Shown here piece by piece: positions 1 to 5,601 of a stretch of DNA of 12,316 bases. Below the pieces are notes generated by a model that saw nothing but the letters and a program-made list of their open reading frames with translations, had not been told where the DNA came from and did no database searches. The DNA comes from Caulobacteraceae bacterium (lineage in GTDB: Bacteria; Pseudomonadota; Alphaproteobacteria; Caulobacterales; Caulobacteraceae). A program made the position numbers and the translations under genes. The stretch lies in NCBI GenBank assembly GCA_028291305.1, contig JAQGII010000225.1, positions 1 to 12,316 on the forward strand. The letters run 5' to 3'. Positions within the stretch are counted from its first letter, which is position 1. Every line of letters begins with the position of its first letter.

Positions 1-561
1 CGGCGCGGTGATGTGCGTCTCGCCGGGCGTATAGGGGAACCGCAGGAGCGCGTTGGTCGCGGCGACATAGAGCTCGTTCCCCACCAGGACCACGCCGAAC
101 GGCGAGTTCAGGTGGTCGATGAAGACGGTGCGCAGCTCCGGCGTCCCGTCGCCGTTCGCGTCCCGCAGGAGGGTGATGCGGTTGCCGCCGTGCGCGGCCG
201 AGCCGGCCAGGGCCTTCACCTTGCCCTCGACATAGTCCTTGGGCCGGTAGACCGGGGCCTTCGGGCCGTTGGTCTCGACGACCAGCACGTCGCCGTTCGG
301 CAGGGGGTAGACGATGCGCGGATGCTCGAAGCCGGTGGCGAGGGCCCGCACCTGCATCCCCGCCGGCACGACCGGCGTCTGATCCTTGCCCCAGCCCGCC
401 GTCGGCGCGACGCGCATCGGCGGCAGGATGTACTGCTGCGGCGCCGGCAGCTCGGGATGCGCGCCGTACTGGGTGCTGGGGTCGGCGACCTTCTGGCCGC
501 AGGCGCCCAGCATCAGGAGACCGGCGAGCGCGCAGCTCGTGCGAAGGGAGATCGGGCTCAT
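1..561 (-). CDS. PQQ-type L-sorbosone/sugar dehydrogenase lipoprotein, N-terminal part (runs off left edge)
   Basis: The minus strand is open from ATG at 561 to the window edge: 187 codons with no stop, so the C-terminus is missing. The start MSPISLRTSCALAGLLMLGAC is a lipoprotein signal with lipobox LGAC and lipidated Cys21; Gly at +2 does not suggest inner-membrane retention, so an outer-membrane or periplasm-facing position is likely. Beta-propeller sequence follows: GFEHPRIVYPLPNGDVLVVE (78-97), a calcium-loop-like DANGDG (134-139), then LNSPFGVVLVGNELYVAATN (151-170) and RFPYTPGET. This pattern is typical of the L-sorbosone dehydrogenase/glucose dehydrogenase family, quinoprotein oxidoreductases acting on sugars or related carbonyls in the periplasm. 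The substrate cannot be deduced. The start overlaps the stop of the upstream membrane-protein gene by four bases (ATGA), indicating translational coupling. Confidence 0.88.
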   Translation of the reverse strand, partial: MSPISLRTSCALAGLLMLGACGQKVADPSTQYGAHPELPAPQQYILPPMRVAPTAGWGKDQTPVVPAGMQVRALATGFEHPRIVYPLPNGDVLVVETNGPKAPVYRPKDYVEGKVKALAGSAAHGGNRITLLRDANGDGTPELRTVFIDHLNSPFGVVLVGNELYVAATNALLRFPYTPGETHITAP

Positions 562-1004
562 GAGCGGGCGGTTCCCGGCTGAGAGGGTTGGGAGCGGCCG
601 GCCGAGCGGAGGCTCCAGCCGCGCCAGCCGAGGACAAGGAGGATCACGGTCACGAGGCCCGACAGCTCGAGCCCGTCCGGGGCCACGGCGGTGTAGGCGT
701 CGCGGCTATGGACGAAGGCGTTCAGCAGCGCGAGCAAGGCCGCGGCGGTGAAGCCGGCGAACCGGCCCCAGGCCATCGCCTCGATGCGCCCCCGCGCGAC
801 GTCCAGCAGCAGGGCCAGGCCCGCCAGGCCGGCGACGATCAGGCCGGCCAGGAGCAGCCAGATGGAGAAGTTGTTCCACTGGAAGAGGAGCGTCTGGCAA
901 TAGATGACGTCGGTCGCGAAGGCCGCGATCAGAAGGGCGGCGCCCGAGCCGACCAGGGGCGGGTGCAGCAGCGGCGGACGGCTTGGGTCGTGGGTCTGGG
1001 TCAT
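558..1004 (-). CDS. DUF2231-type small integral membrane protein
   Basis: A 148-residue protein with about four membrane segments (roughly 17-37, 46-68, 82-99 and 113-131). It has an early LLHPPLVG motif and a conserved-looking FVHSRDAYTAV plus a Gly/Leu-rich last helix, which fits the DUF2231 membrane-protein family. The biochemical role is unknown, but such proteins often sit beside sorbosone dehydrogenase-type lipoproteins, and a redox role in the inner membrane is an inference. An in-frame start exists at 1034, but ATG at 1004 is preferred because a purine-rich GAGAAGAAG (1008-1016) lies just upstream. The stop codon overlaps the ATG of the dehydrogenase gene (ATGA at 558-561), so the two should be co-translated. 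The polar tail after residue 131 (RSAGRSQPSQPGTARS) is probably cytoplasmic or disordered. Confidence 0.82.
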   Translation of the reverse strand: MTQTHDPSRPPLLHPPLVGSGAALLIAAFATDVIYCQTLLFQWNNFSIWLLLAGLIVAGLAGLALLLDVARGRIEAMAWGRFAGFTAAALLALLNAFVHSRDAYTAVAPDGLELSGLVTVILLVLGWRGWSLRSAGRSQPSQPGTARS

Positions 1005-1290
1005 GGTCTTCTTCTCGGCACGCGGTTCTCTCAAGCGTGGCCGGGAAATGGGCGCCGACGCCGGCGTGATTAGTCACCCGGCCTCGAAAACACTTTTGCG
1101 CAAATGGGAAAGCTGAGCCGTTCGCTCGCTGATAAGACGGATTGAGCTGCGCCCTCGAGGACTGGAGTGCCCGATGGACTATCTGGCGGCGCCCTGACCA
1201 TGGCGCCAATTGAGTTCGGCGCGGCAGACCCGAGCTCGTGCTTCACGGCGCGCGAAGCACACCACAGCCTGGATCGAAGCTGACCTTCCG

Positions 1291-1309
1291 AAGGTGCGCC
1301 GCGCACCTT
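1291..1309. promoter_or_regulatory. Perfect 9-bp palindrome (candidate operator)
   Basis: AAGGTGCGC, one central C, then GCGCACCTT: perfect 9-bp arms around a single base, too tight for an RNA hairpin but a good shape for a dimeric DNA-binding protein. It overlaps a smaller CCTT-CCG-AAGG repeat just upstream (1284-1294). It lies about 130 bp before the hydrolase start and about 290 bp before the divergent membrane-protein start. The binding protein is unknown. Confidence 0.4.
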
Positions 1310-1339
1310 GGGCTCACCGTTGGAATCCTCCGGCATCTT

Positions 1340-1357
1340 CGTTCTGAAATTGGAACG
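1340..1357. promoter_or_regulatory. Imperfect palindrome CGTTC-N8-GAACG (candidate LysR-type site)
   Basis: Five-base arms CGTTC and GAACG flank the AT-rich centre TGAAATTG, about 80-100 bp upstream of the hydrolase ATG. The dyad with an AT-rich centre and this distance suit a LysR-type recognition site, and a LysR gene lies downstream of the same gene pair. The link between that regulator and this site is inferred; the arms are short and chance occurrence is possible. Confidence 0.3.
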
Positions 1358-1409
1358 CTGCGTCGCGATGCCGCTGGATATCGCGCCGCTTTCGAACGCT
1401 TCATATGGA

Positions 1410-1437
1410 GGTAGGCCACAAGCAACGGAGACCTACC
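1410..1437 (+). promoter_or_regulatory. Leader hairpin holding the Shine-Dalgarno site in its loop
   Basis: GGTAGG (1410-1415) pairs perfectly with CCTACC (1432-1437), which ends directly before the ATG at 1438. The 16-base loop contains GGAG (1427-1430), spaced seven bases from the start. A second, stronger GGAGG at 1407-1411 overlaps the 5' arm but is too far from the ATG to serve it. The fold would leave the ribosome site single-stranded while tying up the bases next to the start codon. Confidence 0.4.
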
Positions 1438-2079
1438 ATGACTGTCAACACTTCCCGAGACCCTCTCGTCAACCCCGATAACCACGTCCTTCTGCTGATC
1501 GACCACCAGTATCTGCAGATGCTCACCACCCGCTCGCATGATGTAGGCGACATCATCAACAATGTCGCGGCCGTCGCCGAGGGCGCCAAGATCTTCAATG
1601 TGCCCACGCTGGTGACGACCGCCTTCGCCGAAAAGCAGAATATCGTCTCGGCGCTGGCCGACGCCACCGCCGATCAGGTTCCGATCGACCGCACCACGCT
1701 CAACTCGTGGGAAGATTCCCGCGTCACCGATTGGGTGAAGGCCAAGGGCAAGCGCAAGCTGGTGATGGCCGGCCAATGGACCGAAGTCTGCCTGGCCATG
1801 CCGGTGCTCTCGGCGCTGGCGGACGGCTATGAGGTCTATATCATCACGGACGCATCGGGCGGCGCTACGAAAGAGGCGCACGACATGGCCGTCCAGCGGA
1901 TGATCCAGGCCGGCGCCGTGCCGATCACCACCTGGGCCTATGTGAGCGAGCTCCAGCGCGACTGGGCGCGCGATACCGCCGGCGCGGTAGCCAACCTGTT
2001 CGCCGCGCGCGGCGGCGGCTTCGGCCAGGGTCTGCGCTGGCAATGGCAGCTGCTCGCTCTCAAGGAAGGCTCACGCTGA
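1438..2079 (+). CDS. YcaC-like isochorismatase-family cysteine hydrolase
   Basis: A 213-residue single-domain protein, close to the length of E. coli YcaC (about 208). Family marks: nucleophile-assisting Asp22 in VLLLIDHQ, the NVPTLVTT strand (54-61), LNSWED (88-93), and the catalytic cysteine Cys118 in GQWTEVCLAMP, followed by the ITDASGG turn. The WTEVC and ELQRDWARD signatures resemble the YcaC branch rather than true isochorismatases. The third triad position, usually basic, is probably Arg85 or a nearby residue; I could not align it with certainty. The substrate of YcaC-like enzymes is not established; hydrolysis of a C-N bond in a small amide or imide is the family expectation. ATG 1438 is chosen over the earlier in-frame start at 1405 because GGAG sits seven bases upstream. 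A pirin gene follows after 57 bp, likely in the same operon. Confidence 0.88.
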   Translation: MTVNTSRDPLVNPDNHVLLLIDHQYLQMLTTRSHDVGDIINNVAAVAEGAKIFNVPTLVTTAFAEKQNIVSALADATADQVPIDRTTLNSWEDSRVTDWVKAKGKRKLVMAGQWTEVCLAMPVLSALADGYEVYIITDASGGATKEAHDMAVQRMIQAGAVPITTWAYVSELQRDWARDTAGAVANLFAARGGGFGQGLRWQWQLLALKEGSR

Positions 2080-2090
2080 CCCACGTTCCG

Positions 2091-2117
2091 GGGATCGCGG
2101 CCGGGTGTCGCGATCCC
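2091..2117 (+). other. Intercistronic hairpin between hydrolase and pirin genes
   Basis: GGGATCGCG (2091-2099) and CGCGATCCC (2109-2117) are perfect 9-bp arms around a 9-base loop, beginning 11 bases after the hydrolase stop. There is no following T-run, so it is not a canonical intrinsic terminator. It more likely stabilises the 3' end of the upstream message or partly attenuates transcription into pirin, setting the ratio of the two products. The pirin ribosome site AAGGA (2125-2129) lies just beyond it. Confidence 0.55.
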
Positions 2118-2136
2118 TCACCGCAAGGACCATCCC

Positions 2137-2994
2137 ATGATCACCCAACGAACCATCAAGCGCCTGCACCCCGCGTTTCGCGACGACATCGCGGACCTCC
2201 AGACCCGTCGGCCCCTGCCGGGTCCGGCCCTGCCGAACCTCGGCGCCTTCCTGTTCCTCAATCACCACGGGCCGCAGACCTATCCGCCGCACAATGGCGG
2301 CCTGCCCTTCGGCCCCCATCCCCATCGCGGTTTCGAGACGGTGACCTTCATTCTTGAAGGCGAGCTCACCCATCGCGACACGGCGGGCCATGAGAGCATC
2401 ATCCTCGAGGGCGGCGTCCAGTGGATGACGGCCGGCAGCGGCCTCGTCCACTCCGAGGTCTCCTCGTCGGCGTTCATGCGGCAGGGCGGCCCGCTGGAAA
2501 TCCTCCAGCTCTGGGTGAACCTGCCCGCGCGTCTCAAGATGACGACGCCTCGCTATATCGGCGTGCAGCGCGACGGCATCCCATCCTGGCCCGGCGCCAA
2601 CTACAAGGCGCGGGTGAACCTGATCGCCGGCCGCTACCGCGATGCCGAAGGCCCGATCCCTTCGCTGACCGGGGTATTCATGACCACGGTCACGGCGCAG
2701 GCCGGCGGCAAGGTCAGCTTCGGCGGCCTCGGCGGCCGCGATGTCTTCCTCTATGTTGCCCGCGGCGAGATTGACGTGGCCGGCCGCAGGGCCGCCGCCT
2801 TCGATCTGGTGGAACTCGACGAGGGCGACGCCGTGGACATCGAGGCGACGACCGATACGGTCCTGGTGTTCGGCCATGCCGAGCCCATCAACGAGCCGAT
2901 CGTCAGCGGCGGTCCGTTCGTCATGAACACGGTGGAGGAGATCCAACAGGCCTTCGCCGATTTTCGCGCCGGCCGCCTGGGCGCCATAGTCTAG
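2137..2994 (+). CDS. Pirin family bicupin metalloprotein
   Basis: A 285-residue protein of normal pirin length with two cupin domains (Pirin at roughly 20-125, Pirin_C at roughly 175-280). All four N-terminal metal ligands of the family are visible: His61 and His63 in FGPHPHRGFETVT, His105 and Glu107 in GSGLVHSE, corresponding to His56, His58, His101 and Glu103 of human pirin. The C-terminal cupin (GRDVFLYVARGEI, VELDEGDAV) lacks metal ligands, as usual. Known pirins are iron or nickel proteins acting as redox-sensitive transcription cofactors or quercetin 2,3-dioxygenases; which applies here is unknown. AAGGA (2125-2129) is well placed for ATG 2137. It follows the YcaC-like hydrolase closely, probably as the second gene of an operon. 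Its TAG stop is formed by the first three bases of the palindromic repeat at 2992. Confidence 0.93.
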   Translation: MITQRTIKRLHPAFRDDIADLQTRRPLPGPALPNLGAFLFLNHHGPQTYPPHNGGLPFGPHPHRGFETVTFILEGELTHRDTAGHESIILEGGVQWMTAGSGLVHSEVSSSAFMRQGGPLEILQLWVNLPARLKMTTPRYIGVQRDGIPSWPGANYKARVNLIAGRYRDAEGPIPSLTGVFMTTVTAQAGGKVSFGGLGGRDVFLYVARGEIDVAGRRAAAFDLVELDEGDAVDIEATTDTVLVFGHAEPINEPIVSGGPFVMNTVEEIQQAFADFRAGRLGAIV

Positions 2995-3106
2995 AGCACG
3001 TCAGGCGAAAGTGGATACCGGTTTCGCCGCCAGACGTGCTCTAACACTTTGATTTAGAGCCTTTTTGTCCGGTTCAAATGATTCCATTTGAACCGGAAAG
3101 GCTCTA
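2992..3106. repeat. Double-hairpin palindromic intergenic repeat
   Basis: Two adjacent foldable units, each bounded by TAGAGC and GCTCTA. Unit one, 2992-3043: outer arms TAGAGCACGTC (2992-3002) and GACGTGCTCTA (3033-3043), inner arms GGCGAAA (3004-3010) and TTTCGCC (3022-3028), closed by GG/CC near the apex. Unit two, 3055-3106: outer arms TAGAGCCTTT (3055-3064) and AAAGGCTCTA (3097-3106), inner arms of 13 bp at 3068-3080 and 3085-3097, with a four-base loop and a three-base bulge on the left. The form is that of dispersed palindromic repeats found between genes in alphaproteobacteria; I see only this copy in the window. It is much richer in A and T than the flanking genes. It overlaps the pirin stop and ends 34 bp before lysR, so it may act as a terminator or transcript stabiliser. 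Confidence 0.85.
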
Positions 3107-3126
3107 GCGGATAGTGGTGACGAACC

Positions 3127-3133
3127 AGGGGAG
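3127..3133 (+). promoter_or_regulatory. Ribosome binding site that fixes the lysR start
   Basis: AGGGGAG lies seven bases before ATG 3141. It argues against the alternative GTG at 3114, which has no ribosome site and would begin only eight bases after the end of the repeat. Confidence 0.7.
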
Positions 3134-3140
3134 TGTCGGG

Positions 3141-4085
3141 ATGGGCGACAGCGAAGCGGACGATCTCATCCTTTTCGCCCGCATTGCCCAGCATGGCGGC
3201 TTCTCCGCCGCCGGCCGCGCGCTCGACATTCCCAAGTCGCGCCTCAGCCGGCGCCTTTCAGGGCTGGAAGAACGGCTCGGCGCCCGTCTGATCCAGCGGA
3301 ACTCCCGCGGCTTCTCGCTGACGGCGATCGGCGAGCAGGTCCGGGTGAAGGCCGAAGCGATCCTGGCCGAGATCGAGGCGACCAGGGCGATGGTCGAGGG
3401 TCATCGGGCGCAGCCGCAAGGAACGCTCCGCGTCAGTTGCCCCGTCACCATCTCGCAATACTGGTTCAGTCCGCTGCTTCCCGCCTTCCTTGCCCGCTAT
3501 CCGCAGGTCCAGGTGGTGCTGGAGACGACCAACCGCCGGGTGGACCTGATCGCCGAGCGGATCGACGTCGCCCTCCGCGTGCGTCACGCCCAGATCGACG
3601 AACCGGACTGCGTCATACGCAAGCTGCTGGACGCCCCGGACATCCTGGTCGCCGCGCCGGAACGGCTCGAAAGCCTGGGAGCTCTGGACCAGGACAATCT
3701 CCACCTCCTGGCGGACGGACAGACGCTGGCGACGGCCAGCGACGAGCCGCACGTCTGGCGGCTGGTCGATACGTCCGGCCACGTCCATCATCTCAGCCAT
3801 CGACCGCGGCTGATCACCAACGACATGGGGGCCGTGCGGCGCGCAGCGTTGGACGGAGCAGGTGTGGCGCTGATTCCGCTGATGGCTTGCGCCGACGATC
3901 TGGCCGCCGGCCGCCTGGTCCGCTTGCTGCCGGAATGGAGCGCCGGCTCGGGCTTGCTCCAGGTGGCCTATGCGTCCCGTCGCGGGGTGGCCCCGCCCGT
4001 CAGGGCGCTGATCGACTTCCTCGTCGAGGCCGCGACCGCTCGCCCCGAAACACCCGCATCCGGGGCGGACCGTGACGTCGCATAG
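3141..4085 (+). CDS. LysR-type transcriptional regulator
   Basis: A 314-residue protein with the standard LysR plan. The N-terminal winged helix-turn-helix includes GGFSAAGRALDIPKSRLSRR (19-38), then LEERLGARLIQR and FSLTAIGE. A linker helix follows (about 62-85), then a type 2 periplasmic-binding-like effector domain from about residue 89 (QGTLRVSCPVTISQYWFSPL) to the end. It is a cytoplasmic DNA-binding protein and probably an activator responding to a small molecule. The gene is co-directional with the hydrolase-pirin pair, whereas many LysR genes diverge from their targets; a role in controlling the pair is inferred from proximity only. Most of its leader is the palindromic repeat, so it either depends on read-through from pirin or has a promoter within the repeat. 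It converges on the amidase gene with a 57-bp gap. Confidence 0.93.
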   Translation: MGDSEADDLILFARIAQHGGFSAAGRALDIPKSRLSRRLSGLEERLGARLIQRNSRGFSLTAIGEQVRVKAEAILAEIEATRAMVEGHRAQPQGTLRVSCPVTISQYWFSPLLPAFLARYPQVQVVLETTNRRVDLIAERIDVALRVRHAQIDEPDCVIRKLLDAPDILVAAPERLESLGALDQDNLHLLADGQTLATASDEPHVWRLVDTSGHVHHLSHRPRLITNDMGAVRRAALDGAGVALIPLMACADDLAAGRLVRLLPEWSAGSGLLQVAYASRRGVAPPVRALIDFLVEAATARPETPASGADRDVA

Positions 4086-4142
4086 ATGGCGTAATCGCAC
4101 TACCGAAGGAGGGCGCGCGACGGGTCGCCGGCCTGAGCGGCT

Positions 4143-5477
4143 CTACTGCGTCGCCACCTGCGTCGGCGCCGAGGCCGGATCGGCGAAATAGCCCTCGATG
4201 GCCTCGGCCACCGCGCCCATCAGCTTCTCCCGCCGGTCGGCGTCGTTGAGCTGGGCCTCGTCCTCGGGGCTGGTGATGAAGCCCATCTCCAGCAGCACGG
4301 CGGGCACGTCGGGGGCCAGCAGCACCATATAGCCGGCGTCGCGGTGGCTGCGGCGCAGCAGCGGGGTCTCGGTCGAGATGTGCTCGAGCAGGGTCTCGGC
4401 GAAGGCGCCCGAGCGGTTGCGCGTGGTGCGCTGGGTCAGGTCCAGCAGGATCTGCTTCACGCTGAGGTCACGGCCGGGCAGCTGCACGTCGATGAAGCCG
4501 CCGTTGAACACGCTGTGGGTCGCCCGGTCCACGCCGTGGTCGGACAGGGTGTAGACGGTGGCGCCGCGCACCTTGGGATCGCCGCCGGAATCGGCGTGCA
4601 GCGAGATGAACAGGTCGGCGCCTGCGGCGCGGGCGATCTTCACCCGGTTCTCCAGCGGCACATAAACGTCGCTGTCGCGGGTCAGCACCACCCGGAACCG
4701 GCCGCTGCGCTCCAGGCGGGCCTTGAGGGTCCTGGCCGCGGCCAGGGTGACATCCTTCTCGTGCGAGCGGTTGCCCAGCGCGCCCGGATCGTGCCCGCCG
4801 TGGCCGGCGTCGATGACGATCACCTTCTTCGCCGCCACGGCCTTGGCCGCGGTCTTGACCGAAGACTTGCGGGGCGTGGCCAGCAGGTCGGTCAGCGACA
4901 CCTTCTGCAAGCCGGCGACCTGCGCCGGGGCCTCCGGATCGGGGATGACCACCGGGGCGCTCGGCAGGATGCTCGACGCCTTCAGCACCCGGGTCCTGGC
5001 CGGCTGCGGGGCCGTCGGGGCGGGCTGCGGCGGCGGGGCCGCGCCCTCGGCCTCGATGTCCATGACATAGCGATAGCTGGTCACGCCGTCGCTGGGCGGC
5101 AGCAGGAAGCGGCGCGTGATGCGGCCGTGGCGCGACAGGTCGAAGCTGAGCCTGGCCTTGCCCAGCCCCTTCTCCAGGCTCCAGGCCTTGACCAGCCCCT
5201 TGCCCTGCCCGTCCAGATCGTCGCCGACCTTCAGCTTGGCGAAGGTCAGCACCACATGTCCGTCCTGGGCGCCGTCGGAGACGACCTCCGCCCGCGCGGC
5301 CTGGTCGAGCTCGAGCACCACGCGGGTCTGGGTCTGGTCCCCGCCGAAACGCAGCTTGAGCGCCGCGGCGCTCTCGGCCCCGTGCGAGGCGGCCACGCCG
5401 GCCAGGCTCAGCACGGCCGTACAGGCGGCCAGACGCCCCCAACAGGCGCCGAACATGCTTGCGAACCGCGTGCGCAT
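4143..5477 (-). CDS. amiC: Periplasmic N-acetylmuramoyl-L-alanine amidase (AMIN + Amidase_3)
   Basis: A 444-residue protein from ATG 5477. It starts with a signal peptide (MRTRF, then a hydrophobic stretch ending near AASHGAES). An AMIN-type beta domain spans about 36-145 and would direct the enzyme to peptidoglycan or the division site. A Pro/Ala-rich linker (about 148-195) leads to the Amidase_3 catalytic domain (about 217-435). Zinc ligands are visible as His226 in VIDAGHGGHDPGA, Glu240 in SHEKDVTLAAA and His294 in FISLHADS; the catalytic Glu397 lies in VLLEMGFITS. It cleaves the amide bond between MurNAc and L-Ala of the stem peptide, separating daughter cells. A TTG start at 5498 would add seven residues; ATG 5477 is favoured by AGGCGA just upstream and a cleaner signal peptide. 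A regulatory helix over the active site, if present, would lie in the insert between His294 and Glu397. Confidence 0.93.
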   Translation of the reverse strand: MRTRFASMFGACWGRLAACTAVLSLAGVAASHGAESAAALKLRFGGDQTQTRVVLELDQAARAEVVSDGAQDGHVVLTFAKLKVGDDLDGQGKGLVKAWSLEKGLGKARLSFDLSRHGRITRRFLLPPSDGVTSYRYVMDIEAEGAAPPPQPAPTAPQPARTRVLKASSILPSAPVVIPDPEAPAQVAGLQKVSLTDLLATPRKSSVKTAAKAVAAKKVIVIDAGHGGHDPGALGNRSHEKDVTLAAARTLKARLERSGRFRVVLTRDSDVYVPLENRVKIARAAGADLFISLHADSGGDPKVRGATVYTLSDHGVDRATHSVFNGGFIDVQLPGRDLSVKQILLDLTQRTTRNRSGAFAETLLEHISTETPLLRRSHRDAGYMVLLAPDVPAVLLEMGFITSPEDEAQLNDADRREKLMGAVAEAIEGYFADPASAPTQVATQ

Positions 5478-5576
5478 TCTTCGCCTGGACGCCTTCAACC
5501 AAAACAGAAGCGCGTTCTTAACCCTGCGGCCGTAGACAAATCGTTAAGGACGAGTCGACCGCCAGCCCTTCCCTTC
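5478..5576 (-). promoter_or_regulatory. amiC leader/promoter region with GANTC and TTAA motifs
   Basis: The 99 bp upstream of amiC contain one GANTC site (GAGTC on the plus strand, 5552-5556), a TTAACGAT (minus strand, 5547-5540) resembling a CtrA half-site TTAACCAT, and a second TTAA (5521-5518). In Caulobacterales GANTC is the CcrM methylation site that often marks GcrA-dependent cell-cycle promoters. The spacing of the two TTAA motifs (22 bp) does not match the classic TTAA-N7-TTAA CtrA site. No convincing -35/-10 pair was found. Confidence 0.3.
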
Positions 5577-5601
5577 GGCCGCCTGGGCTGATCAGGCGGC
5601 C
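5577..5601 (-). terminator. Hairpin around the stop codon of the ene-reductase gene (possible terminator)
   Basis: GGCCGCCTG (5577-5585) and CAGGCGGCC (5593-5601) form a perfect 9-bp stem with a 7-base loop, and the TGA stop (5594-5592) lies at the loop edge. No T-run follows on the minus strand, so this is at best a weak or Rho-assisted terminator; it may protect the 3' end of the mRNA and limit read-through into amiC. Confidence 0.4.

Larger units (their letters stand above)
1005..1437. other. 433-bp divergent intergenic region, no convincing gene
   Basis: This stretch separates the minus-strand membrane-protein/dehydrogenase pair from the plus-strand hydrolase gene, so it should hold two divergent promoters. 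I see no convincing coding sequence; open frames here are GC-driven and lack ribosome sites. It is rich in inverted repeats: a near-palindrome GTGATTAGTCAC (1066-1077), a hairpin with 7-bp arms GTGCTTC/GAAGCAC (1238-1244 and 1254-1260), a perfect 9-bp palindrome at 1291-1309, and an imperfect palindrome at 1340-1357. No clean -35/-10 pair could be assigned on either strand. Confidence 0.7.

Noticed and set aside
1352..1376. GGAAC at 1352 as an EcfG -35 element for the hydrolase gene
   Set aside because: No CGTT at 16-18 bases downstream; the bases belong to the CGTTC/GAACG dyad.
2071..2946. Minus-strand 291-codon frame across pirin
   Set aside because: Pirin shows all four metal ligands on the plus strand; the antisense frame has no recognisable domain.
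2992..3106. CRISPR-like array or insertion sequence
   Set aside because: Two dissimilar hairpins without regular spacers or any transposase; a palindromic intergenic repeat explains it better.
4086..4142. A strong bidirectional terminator between lysR and amiC
   Set aside because: Only a 5-bp GCGAC/GTCGC dyad (4117-4128) with no T-run was seen, too weak to call.
4344..5591. A 415-codon plus-strand frame across the amidase gene
   Set aside because: Antisense to a gene with all zinc ligands present; the translation resembles no family.
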